Assembly (NCBI GenBank): GCA_963923035.1
Contig: CAWUKT010000107.1
Coordinates: 1 to 20,293 of the forward strand
Origin: CAWUKT01 sp963923035
Lineage (GTDB): Bacteria; Bacteroidota; Bacteroidia; J057; JADKCL01
Length of the DNA stretch: 20,293 nucleotides
Direction: 5' to 3'
How positions within the stretch are numbered: the first letter of the stretch is position 1; every line of letters begins with the position of its first letter. Both the position numbers and the translations under genes were made by a program. Shown in pieces: positions 1 through 6,741 of the stretch. The notes under the pieces are model-generated. The model searched no databases and was not told the DNA's origin. It saw only the letters and a program-made list of their open reading frames with translations.

Positions 1-458
1 GAGGTGCCCCGACTGAGCCCAGCCAAGGCCCCCGCCAACCGGAGGTGCGAAATGCAGCCCGCACATCGGAGATACGCCATAGAACAGCAAACCCAATGGA
101 ATGACTCCGGTAATGGTACCAGGAAAATCCGCAAATCGTAGATGCGCCCAACCCAATCACCCCCCAACCAAATCAAGTCACCAAACCACCCAGCTCCCAC
201 CACAGAAAACCCCCAATTGCCAGGCAAGGCACACGAAGAAAAAGGGAAACCGACAGATAGTTGGAGATGGGGGAGAAAAGCAGAATGTTCCACCACAAAG
301 ACCCTTGCCGTTCAAATAATCAATCGAAAAATGCGGAAAGATGGGGACAAATTGACCGTATGGGGAAAAAGTCCTTTTAAAGGGTTTCTGGGTTTACTAA
401 TTTGGTAGTTTGGATAGACAATCTATTGATTCCACTCCTAAATCTTTGATCTGACATT
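1..458. other. Gene-free left edge with degenerate short motifs
   Basis: I see no convincing gene in these 458 bases. The small open frames here have low-complexity, Pro/Gln/Lys-rich translations without signal peptides or family motifs. Loosely similar motifs of the form GGAGRTGCG occur at about 1-7, 41-49, 68-76 and 138-146, the last two each preceded by an ATC. They could be decayed copies of a short intergenic repeat, but similarity is only over 8-10 bases. No clear promoter with both Bacteroidota elements was found directly upstream of the gene at 459; TTTG occurs at 401-404, 409-412 and 445-448 without a well-spaced partner. Confidence 0.4.
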
Positions 459-3260
459 ATGAAAAAATTTACTTTTTGGTTGATGTCGCTATTGTTGGTC
501 AGTGCTACTGGTGATTTGATGGGCCAGTACCTCACCCCAACACCTGGCGTTTCATTGACACCGCCCTCTCGAACCGTGAATCTTGCTTCTTTCAATGGTT
601 CCCGTACCACTGCTTGCGCTCCTGATACCGCTGAATACCCCCTTGGCAAAGCCACTGGTCTCCAGGCCATCAACGTTTCGGGTGGTGTTGCAGCCGTAGG
701 GCAATACTTCGATTGCCCCCAGCCGATCACCATTTCTGGATTTGACTTCGTAGGCTGGTCGGACTCCCTCCCGGTAACGAATGTCACCTGCCAGGTCTAC
801 GCCGCTGGCACCGATTCATTGCCGACCGGCGCGCCCCTGGCCACCACCACCTTCGGCCTGGACAGTGCCTTTGGCGGCGGTGCCCTCGCCGTATTGACCC
901 GCTCCGTTTCCTTCACGACTCCGGTCACGGTCAATGCCCCCTACGTGATCGTCATCGAAAACACCTCCGTATTCAATACGCCCATTGTCTGCAACAGCTA
1001 CGCTGCCATCCCTGCCGATGGTCAGGGTGAGGACCTGTCCTCCATCCGCTTCGGCGCCACCTGGACCCCCGGTTCCGGTGTGAATGTGGGCGGTACCCCC
1101 TTTGATGCCGACTGGCTCATCTACCCCCACGTCAGCTATTCGCTGACCGCCGACTTTGCGGCCTCTCCCGCCTGTCTCCCCGGTGCGAATACCACCGCCA
1201 CCTTTACCAATGCGTCTTCCCCAATCCTGAACAACCGAATGTACTCCCTTGGAGCTTTCCTCGGTCAACCATCCCTTTCTTATACCTGGAACTTTGGTGA
1301 TGGCAGCCCCGTCGTGAATGCAGTGGACACCTTCCACGTCTACACGACCCCGGGAGTTTACTCGGCCACCTTGACCGATACCCTCTTTGGCTGGCGTTCC
1401 AACTGTACCCACGATACTTCCTTTACCCTGGCCCCGCAACCCACGGCTGCTTTCACGAGCAGTGCCTCCGGCCTCACCGTTTCCTTCACGGATGCCTCTA
1501 CGGGTAGCCCCGCTGTCTACCTCTGGGACTTTGGCGATGGCAACAATGCCGGTGGTGCCAACCCGACGCATACCTATGCTGCTGCGGGTACCTATACCGT
1601 CTGTCTGACCGTCGTTTCTTCCACCGCCACGTGTGGCGACTCGACCTGTGCCACCATTACCGTTGGCGGTACGCCTCCTCCCACGACTTCTTGTGGGCCT
1701 GATACCGTAGAATACACCCTCGGCAAAGCCTCGGGTCTCCAGGCCATCAACGTTTCCGGTGGTATCGGAGCCGTCGGTCAATACTTCGATTGCCCGCAGC
1801 CGATCACTATTTCCGGATTTGACTTTGTCGGTTGGTCCGACTCCCTCCCCGTCACCAACGTCACCTGCCAGGTCTATGCCGCTGGCACCGACTCCCTCCC
1901 GACCGGAGGTCCCCTCGTGAGCACCACGTTCGCTTTGGACAGCTCCTTTGGTGGTGGTGCCCTCGCTGTATTGACCCGCTCCGTTGGTTTCCCCACCGCG
2001 ATCACCGTCAATGCTCCCTACGTAGTGGTCATTGAAAACACTTCGGCCTTCAATACGCCCATCGTTTGCAACAGCTATGCCGCTGTTCCTCCGGATGGAC
2101 AGGGTGAAGACCTTTCCTCGATCCGTTTCGGTGCCACCTGGACGCCGGGCTCCGGCGTCAATGTTGGTGGTGTTCCTTTTGACGCGGACTGGTTGATCTA
2201 CCCCCACGCTTCCTACGAACTGGACGCCGATTTCACGGCTTCCCCCAACTGCCTCGCCCCGCCGAGCCCGCAGATTACCTTCACCAACAATTCTTCGCCC
2301 ATCCTCGGCAACCGGATGTACAACATTGCCGCATTCGTTGGGGATCCCGGACTGAGCTATACCTGGAACTTTGGCGATGGTAGCCCCGAAGTAAATGTGG
2401 TGGATACCACCTATGCCTACGGAAGCACCGGTCCCTTCACGGTGACCCTGACCGATACCATCTTTGGATGGCGTACGGTTTGTGCCGCGGATACCTCCAT
2501 CATCCTGAACCCCGGTCCCTCTTCTTCCTTCTCCTCCTCCGCCAACAACCTGGTGGTCACCTTCACCAATGCCAGCTCGGGCGCTCCGTCCAGCTTCGCA
2601 TGGGACTTTGGCGATGGAAACACCTCTACGCTGGAAAACCCGGTCCATACCTATGGTGCTGCCGGTACCTATACGGTTTGCCTGACGGTCTCCAACGGTA
2701 CCTGTGACGATACCTTTTGTGACATGATCACCGTGGCTCCGTGTGCGCTGCCCACGCCGGCTTTCTCTTCGAACGACCTTGGTTTGCAGGTGACCTTCAC
2801 GGATGCTTCTACCAGCCAGCAGGGTGGCATTACGAACTGGCTGTGGGACTTCGGGGATGGCAATACCTCGACCATGCAGAATCCGGTCTATACCTATGCT
2901 GCTCCCGGTAATTACACCGTCTGTCTGACGGTGACCGATGCCTGTGGTACCGATTCTTCCTGCTCTGTCCTCGGAGTAGATACCCTGGTCAACATCACCG
3001 ATCCCCTGAGCTTCCAGGCCAACGTCTTCCCGAATCCGGCCAGCAGCATTCTGAATGTTGAAGTCGAATTGGACCAAAGCCAATACATGACCCTCAAGGT
3101 CTACAACAGCCTCGGTGCATTCATGCAGGAAGTTCGTTACGACTTCGTGAGCCAGGAGCGGATTCAGCTCCAGATTGAGGACCTTGCTGAAGGTGCTTAT
3201 ATGCTTGAGATTCAGGCGGGCGACCGTCGTGCAGTCAAGCGCTTCACGGTCATTCGCTAA
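459..3260 (+). CDS. Secreted PKD-repeat protein with internal 359-residue duplication and T9SS sorting domain
   Basis: A 933-residue extracellular protein, probably exported by Sec and then by the type IX system to the surface or medium. Residues 1-23 form a signal peptide (MKK start, hydrophobic core, cleavage near GQ/Y). Two long modules follow, starting at Cys53 and Cys412. Each has a roughly 180-residue beta-rich domain with the motifs QYFDCPQPITISGFDF and DSLPTG, then two PKD-like domains. The five PKD W(N/D)FGDG motifs have their Trp at 277, 356, 636, 715 and 796. The C-terminal 80 residues are a type A T9SS sorting domain (VFPNP at 856-860, then LKVYNSLG and a KRFTVIR end). PKD domains are known as Ig-like spacers or adhesion modules; no catalytic domain is visible, so a structural, adhesive or matrix role is inference. 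A strong terminator follows. A paralogue lies beyond the his operon at 10607. Confidence 0.9.
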   Translation: MKKFTFWLMSLLLVSATGDLMGQYLTPTPGVSLTPPSRTVNLASFNGSRTTACAPDTAEYPLGKATGLQAINVSGGVAAVGQYFDCPQPITISGFDFVGWSDSLPVTNVTCQVYAAGTDSLPTGAPLATTTFGLDSAFGGGALAVLTRSVSFTTPVTVNAPYVIVIENTSVFNTPIVCNSYAAIPADGQGEDLSSIRFGATWTPGSGVNVGGTPFDADWLIYPHVSYSLTADFAASPACLPGANTTATFTNASSPILNNRMYSLGAFLGQPSLSYTWNFGDGSPVVNAVDTFHVYTTPGVYSATLTDTLFGWRSNCTHDTSFTLAPQPTAAFTSSASGLTVSFTDASTGSPAVYLWDFGDGNNAGGANPTHTYAAAGTYTVCLTVVSSTATCGDSTCATITVGGTPPPTTSCGPDTVEYTLGKASGLQAINVSGGIGAVGQYFDCPQPITISGFDFVGWSDSLPVTNVTCQVYAAGTDSLPTGGPLVSTTFALDSSFGGGALAVLTRSVGFPTAITVNAPYVVVIENTSAFNTPIVCNSYAAVPPDGQGEDLSSIRFGATWTPGSGVNVGGVPFDADWLIYPHASYELDADFTASPNCLAPPSPQITFTNNSSPILGNRMYNIAAFVGDPGLSYTWNFGDGSPEVNVVDTTYAYGSTGPFTVTLTDTIFGWRTVCAADTSIILNPGPSSSFSSSANNLVVTFTNASSGAPSSFAWDFGDGNTSTLENPVHTYGAAGTYTVCLTVSNGTCDDTFCDMITVAPCALPTPAFSSNDLGLQVTFTDASTSQQGGITNWLWDFGDGNTSTMQNPVYTYAAPGNYTVCLTVTDACGTDSSCSVLGVDTLVNITDPLSFQANVFPNPASSILNVEVELDQSQYMTLKVYNSLGAFMQEVRYDFVSQERIQLQIEDLAEGAYMLEIQAGDRRAVKRFTVIR
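615..2768 (+). repeat. Tandem in-frame duplication, about 1077 bp per unit
   Basis: Two adjacent copies lie within the PKD gene, about 615-1691 and 1692-2768. Corresponding residues are offset by exactly 359: Cys53/Cys412, Trp277/Trp636 and Trp356/Trp715. The protein copies are near-identical in the first domain (QYFDCPQPITISGFDF and FNTPIVCNSYAA occur in both) and diverge more in the PKD parts. At DNA level many third-codon positions differ, so the duplication is not very recent, or one copy has drifted under protein-level constraint. Confidence 0.85.
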
Positions 3261-3284
3261 GCGGATCCAACCCCGAATTTTGAC

Positions 3285-3327
3285 GGCAAGCCCCCCAAAC
3301 GATTGTTTCGGGGGCTTGCCCTTTTAG
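3285..3327 (+). terminator. Intrinsic terminator of the PKD gene
   Basis: The arm GGCAAGCCCCC (3285-3295) pairs perfectly with GGGGGCTTGCC (3310-3320). A C/C mismatch follows (3296/3309), then AAAC (3297-3300) with GTTT (3305-3308) and a GATT loop. The downstream CTTTT is a short U tract. It lies 25 bases after the stop codon and ends 20 bases before the his promoter, separating the two transcription units. Confidence 0.85.
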
Positions 3328-3346
3328 GTCAAAAAAATAAATATTA

Positions 3347-3377
3347 TTTGGCTGGGAACTGAATTCCGCTACTTTTG
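3347..3377 (+). promoter_or_regulatory. Bacteroidota-type promoter of the his operon
   Basis: TTTG at 3347-3350 (the -33 element) is followed after 19 bases by TACTTTTG at 3370-3377, a perfect match to the Bacteroidota -7 consensus TAnnTTTG. The spacing fits the usual 19-21 bases. Transcription would be expected to start near 3381-3383, 11-13 bases before the leader peptide start codon. The motifs are read directly; the start site is inferred. Confidence 0.75.
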
Positions 3378-3393
3378 TACCGTAATCAAGAAC

Positions 3394-3450
3394 ATGTACA
3401 TCAACAACCATCATCACCATCATTTCTACGCTACGCAAACGCGCTGGTGA
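3394..3450 (+). CDS. hisL: His operon leader peptide (five consecutive His codons)
   Basis: This 18-codon frame encodes MYINNHHHHHFYATQTRW and stops at TGA 3448-3450. The His codons CAT CAT CAC CAT CAT occupy 3409-3423. It lies between a good Bacteroidota promoter and a terminator placed just before hisG. Its product is expected to have no function of its own: ribosome progress through the His codons would report charged tRNA-His. No Shine-Dalgarno sequence is seen; the short A-rich stretch before ATG is typical of Bacteroidota starts. The symbol hisL is used by analogy with the enterobacterial leader; there is no sequence homology beyond the His run. It is too short for ordinary gene callers. 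Confidence 0.85.
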   Translation: MYINNHHHHHFYATQTRW

Positions 3451-3519
3451 ATGGTGATCTTGTTGTAAAAAATATATAAAATCTGACAAGGCCCGCCACA
3501 CTGGCGGGCTTTTTCTGTT
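3403..3519 (+). promoter_or_regulatory. Histidine attenuator: mutually exclusive 1:2, 2:3 and 3:4 RNA pairings
   Basis: Three competing helices can be drawn. 1:2 pairs AACAA (3403-3407) with TTGTT (3460-3464) and ATCACCAT (3413-3420, inside the His codons) with ATGGTGAT (3451-3458). 2:3 pairs TGGTG (3452-3456) with CGCCA (3494-3498) and, past a small internal loop, TCTTGTTG (3458-3465) with TGACAAGG (3484-3491), including some G-U pairs. 3:4 is the terminator GCCCGCCA/TGGCGGGC. Strand 2 is shared by the first two helices and strand 3 by the last two. A ribosome stalled on the His codons would free strand 2 for antitermination. A ribosome at the stop codon would cover strand 2 and allow termination. 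The pairings are seen; the mechanism is inferred from the enterobacterial his and trp attenuators. Confidence 0.75.
3490..3519 (+). terminator. Attenuator terminator upstream of hisG
   Basis: GCCCGCCA (3491-3498) and TGGCGGGC (3502-3509) form a perfect 8-bp GC-rich stem with a CAC loop, followed by TTTTTCTGTTT (3510-3519 region). It lies after the leader peptide and about 20 bases before the hisG start, so it stands within the operon transcript rather than at the end of a gene. That position marks it as a conditional terminator. Confidence 0.85.
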
Positions 3520-3539
3520 TATCAAGAGTGCAAAAGATC

Positions 3540-4400
3540 ATGAACGAAGTATTACGCATCGCCATTCAGAAAAAAGGCCGACTCTTCGACAAGTCGATTG
3601 GCCTGCTCCGGGACTGTGGCATCTCGGTCAGCAAAGGGTCGGGAAAGCTCTTTGCCCGCGCCAGCAATTTCCCCATTGAAGTCCTTTACCTCCGGGACGA
3701 TGACATTCCGAAGTATGTGGAAGAAGGCGTCGCAGATGTGGGAATTGTCGGGGAAAATGTACTCATGGAAAAGGGGAACATGGACCTCGTGGTGGAGCAA
3801 CTGGGCTTTTCCAAGTGCCGCCTGTCACTCGCCGTCCGTCGGGAGCTGGATTATGAGGGAGTAGGGTTTTTCGAAGGGAAAAAAATCGCGACGAGTTATC
3901 CCAAAATCCTGCAGGGTTATTTGGAGGCGAATGGCGTGAATGCAGAAATCGAAGAAATCAGTGGTTCAGTGGAAATTGCGCCGGGGATTGGCTTGGCGGA
4001 AGGCGTCTGTGACATTGTGAGCAGTGGGAGCACCCTGTTGTCGAATGGCTTGAAAGAAGTCGAAGTGGTGATGAAGTCGCAGGCAGTTTTGATGGTGAAT
4101 GAAGCCCTTTCCGGTGAAAAACAAACCATTCTGGACCGGCTCTTGTTCCGCATCAAATCAGTGCAAAAAGCCCGCAAGAACAAATACATTCTCTTGAATG
4201 TTCCCAATGATAAAGTGGCCGAAATCTCTCAACTCATCCCCGGTATGAAAAGCCCGACGGTCCTCCCGCTCGCGGATTCCGGTTGGAGTTCCTTGCACAG
4301 TGTGGTGCCCGAAGATGAATTTTGGGAAGTCATTGATGAATTGAAAAAATTGGGAGCAGAAGGCATTCTGGTGGTACCCATCGAAAAAATGGTGTTATGA
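3540..4400 (+). CDS. hisG: ATP phosphoribosyltransferase, long form
   Basis: First enzyme of histidine synthesis: joins ATP and PRPP to give phosphoribosyl-ATP, and in this family is the feedback-inhibited step. The 286 residues fit the long, hexameric HisG type, with two catalytic periplasmic-binding-fold lobes (LRIAIQKKGRL near the start; a glycine-rich SSGSTL stretch, probably the PRPP site) and a C-terminal ACT-like regulatory domain (from about residue 210, including a KSPTVLPL segment). Long-form HisG does not need HisZ, and none is seen here. ATG 3540 is preferred because MNEVLRIAIQ aligns with family N-termini. An in-frame GTG at 3528 would add four residues and lies very close to the attenuator U tract. 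The stop overlaps the hisD start (ATGA). Confidence 0.95.
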   Translation: MNEVLRIAIQKKGRLFDKSIGLLRDCGISVSKGSGKLFARASNFPIEVLYLRDDDIPKYVEEGVADVGIVGENVLMEKGNMDLVVEQLGFSKCRLSLAVRRELDYEGVGFFEGKKIATSYPKILQGYLEANGVNAEIEEISGSVEIAPGIGLAEGVCDIVSSGSTLLSNGLKEVEVVMKSQAVLMVNEALSGEKQTILDRLLFRIKSVQKARKNKYILLNVPNDKVAEISQLIPGMKSPTVLPLADSGWSSLHSVVPEDEFWEVIDELKKLGAEGILVVPIEKMVL

Positions 4401-5683
4401 AGACGATCAATTATCCTGCGAAAGCATCGTGGGCCGAAATCTGTGAACGGCCGGTTATGGAAGCCCGGGACCTCGAAAACCTGGTGCTGGGGATCATGGA
4501 AAAAGTACGGGACGGAGGAGATGCTGCCCTGCTTGAATTGACGCGAAAATTTGATCACCCCGAGGCCGGGGAGGTCATCTGGGACCAGGCCCGGATCCGG
4601 GCCGCCGCCGCCCAGGTCGATCCCGACCTCAAAGCCGCCATCCAACGCGCCCGCAACAACATCGAGGCCTTCCACCGCAGCCAGTGGGAGCCCATCCAAA
4701 AGATCGAAACCTCCCCTGGCGTCACCTGCTGGCGCAAGAGCCTGCCCATCGAACGGGTCGGGCTGTACATCCCGGGCGGGACCGCGCCGCTGTTTTCCAC
4801 CTTACTCATGCTGGCCGTCCCCGCCCGCATCGCCGGCGCATCCACCCTCGTCATCACCACCCCTCCCAACAAAGCCGGGGAAATCCACCCCGCCATCTGT
4901 TTCACCGCCGATTTGCTCGGCGTGGACAAGATCTACGCGGCGGGCGGCGCCCAGGCCATCGCCGCCATGACCTACGGGACCGAATCGGTCCCTGCCGTCG
5001 ACAAGATATTTGGCCCCGGCAACCAGTACGTCACCCAAGCCAAAATCCTCGCCCAACGGGCGGGCGTGGCCATGGACCTGCCCGCTGGCCCCAGCGAATT
5101 ACTGGTCATCGCCGATGAATCGGCCCAGGTGGAGTTCGTCGTGGCCGACCTCTTGTCGCAGGCTGAGCACGGTACCGACAGCCAGGTGGTTTTGGTGACC
5201 GACGACAAAGCGCTGTTGGCAGCGCTTCCGGCCGAGTTGGACCGCCAATTGGCGGCCCTGCCCCGGAAAGAAATCGCCGAGGCTGCCCTGGGCCACAGCC
5301 GGGCCGTCCTCTTGCGGGATGCGGCGGAAGCCGTGGCCTTCAGCAACCTGTACGCGCCTGAGCACCTCATTTTGGCGGTGGCCGATCCCCTCGCGATGGG
5401 GGAGCAGATCACCAACGCCGGGTCGGTGTTCCTTGGACACTATACCCCCGAAAGCGCGGGCGATTACGCCAGCGGAACCAACCACACCCTGCCGACCAAT
5501 GGCTTTGCCCGGAACTTCTCCGGGGTCTCGCTGGACAGCTTCGTGAAGAAGATCACCTTCCAGGAGATCAGCCGGGAAGGCATCCAGGACCTGGGTCCCT
5601 CGATTGAAGTTATGGCCGCCGCCGAATTGCTCCAGGCCCACAAAAATGCCGTGACTGTGCGTCTTGAATCCCTGAAGCCATGA
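4397..5683 (+). CDS. hisD: Histidinol dehydrogenase
   Basis: Catalyses the last two oxidations, L-histidinol to L-histidine, using two NAD+ and a zinc ion. The 428 residues match the usual length. Visible family motifs are GGTAPLFSTLLMLAVPA, the NAD-site segment IFGPGNQYV, SQAEHG with the zinc ligands Gln255 and His258, YAPEHL with the catalytic pair Glu322-His323, and SAGDYASGTNHTLPT. All key residues are present, so the enzyme looks active. It overlaps hisG and hisC by four bases each (ATGA), implying translational coupling. GC is particularly high in the middle of the gene, which opens long spurious frames on both strands. Confidence 0.97.
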   Translation: MKTINYPAKASWAEICERPVMEARDLENLVLGIMEKVRDGGDAALLELTRKFDHPEAGEVIWDQARIRAAAAQVDPDLKAAIQRARNNIEAFHRSQWEPIQKIETSPGVTCWRKSLPIERVGLYIPGGTAPLFSTLLMLAVPARIAGASTLVITTPPNKAGEIHPAICFTADLLGVDKIYAAGGAQAIAAMTYGTESVPAVDKIFGPGNQYVTQAKILAQRAGVAMDLPAGPSELLVIADESAQVEFVVADLLSQAEHGTDSQVVLVTDDKALLAALPAELDRQLAALPRKEIAEAALGHSRAVLLRDAAEAVAFSNLYAPEHLILAVADPLAMGEQITNAGSVFLGHYTPESAGDYASGTNHTLPTNGFARNFSGVSLDSFVKKITFQEISREGIQDLGPSIEVMAAAELLQAHKNAVTVRLESLKP

Positions 5684-6738
5684 AAGAATTTGATTTAGAA
5701 GCGCTGGTACGTCCGAATGTGCTTCGGCTCAAGCCGTACAGCTCCGCCCGCGATGAGTTCGAGGGCGAGGCGGAAATCTTCCTGGACGCGAATGAGAATC
5801 CGTTTCCGACGGGTTACAACCGCTATCCCGACCCGCACCAGCGGGCCCTGAAGGCCGTCATTGCGGAGCGGCTGTACCTTTCTCCGGCTTCCATTTTCCT
5901 CGGCAACGGCAGCGACGAAGCCATCGACTTGCTGTTCCGGGTCTTTTGCGAGCCCGGCCAGAACCGAATTTTGTCCTGCCCGCCCACCTACGGCATGTAC
6001 ACCGTTTCAGCCGGGATCAACGATATCGCCATCGACAAGGTGCCCCTGACGGCGACTTTCCAGTTGGACATGCCCCAATTGGAACGCTATTTTTCTTCTC
6101 CCGCCCACAAAATCATTTTCCTCTGCTCCCCCAACAATCCAACCGGAAACTTGCTGAACATCAACGATGTCCGGGAGGTGTTGACGCGCTTCCCGGGAAT
6201 TGTGGTGGTGGACGAAGCCTACGTGGACTTTGCCCCGGCCGGGAGTGTGGTGGAGCTATTGAGTGATTTTCCCAATCTGGTGGTCCTGAGGACATTCAGC
6301 AAAGCGTGGGGCATGGCGGGGCTGCGATTGGGAATGGCCCTGGCCAGCCCGGAGATCATTGGTTTGTTGACCCGAATCAAGCCCCCTTACAATGTGAATC
6401 AGGTGACCCAGGAACTCGCTTTGGAGGGATTGAAGAACGATGGAGAGATGGGAGAAATGGTGCGTGAAATCATCCAGGAGCGGGGAAGACTGATCGAGTC
6501 GCTGTTGGGATTGGAAGGGGTGAACAAGGTGTATCCATCCGATGCGAATTTCTTGTTGGTGGAGTTTGCGGAGGCGAAAAAAGTCTTCATTGCCCTGCGC
6601 AACCAAGGCATTATTATCCGGGACCGGACCCGTCAGGTCAAGGATTGCCTCCGCATCACCGTGGGAACGCCCTTCGAAAATCAACGCCTCCTCCGTTGCC
6701 TTGAACTTTTACTATTGCCCGATATTTCCATTCACTAA
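5680..6738 (+). CDS. hisC: Histidinol-phosphate aminotransferase
   Basis: PLP-dependent class I/II aminotransferase that converts imidazole-acetol phosphate and glutamate to histidinol phosphate and 2-oxoglutarate. The 352 residues fit the family. Motifs in order: LDANENPFP near residue 30, the GNGSDEAIDLL cofactor-phosphate region, SPNNPTGN, VVDEAYVDF, and TFSKAWGMAGLRLG with the Schiff-base lysine at Lys208. The start overlaps hisD by four bases and the gene ends three bases before hisB, in line with a single transcript. Confidence 0.96.
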   Translation: MKEFDLEALVRPNVLRLKPYSSARDEFEGEAEIFLDANENPFPTGYNRYPDPHQRALKAVIAERLYLSPASIFLGNGSDEAIDLLFRVFCEPGQNRILSCPPTYGMYTVSAGINDIAIDKVPLTATFQLDMPQLERYFSSPAHKIIFLCSPNNPTGNLLNINDVREVLTRFPGIVVVDEAYVDFAPAGSVVELLSDFPNLVVLRTFSKAWGMAGLRLGMALASPEIIGLLTRIKPPYNVNQVTQELALEGLKNDGEMGEMVREIIQERGRLIESLLGLEGVNKVYPSDANFLLVEFAEAKKVFIALRNQGIIIRDRTRQVKDCLRITVGTPFENQRLLRCLELLLLPDISIH

Positions 6739-6741
6739 GCC

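Noticed and set aside
816..3083. A 755-codon open frame on the minus strand, opposite the PKD gene
   Set aside because: It lies wholly antisense to a gene with a signal peptide, PKD motifs and a sorting domain. Its translation is Gly/Arg/Val-rich with no family motifs, as expected from the codon bias of the real gene.
3409..3423. Five His codons as a cloned affinity tag or vector contamination
   Set aside because: They are followed by natural codons and a stop, sit between a native-type promoter and a terminator just before hisG, and have matched downstream complements. The setting explains them as an attenuator leader.
3528..3539. GTG 3528 as the hisG start
   Set aside because: It adds four residues not expected at the HisG N-terminus and lies almost on the attenuator U tract. 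ATG 3540 gives the family-typical start. The alternative is not excluded.
4555..5641. Several long alternative frames on both strands inside hisD
   Set aside because: They coincide with the GC-rich middle of hisD and have no recognisable motifs, while hisD is complete with all catalytic residues.
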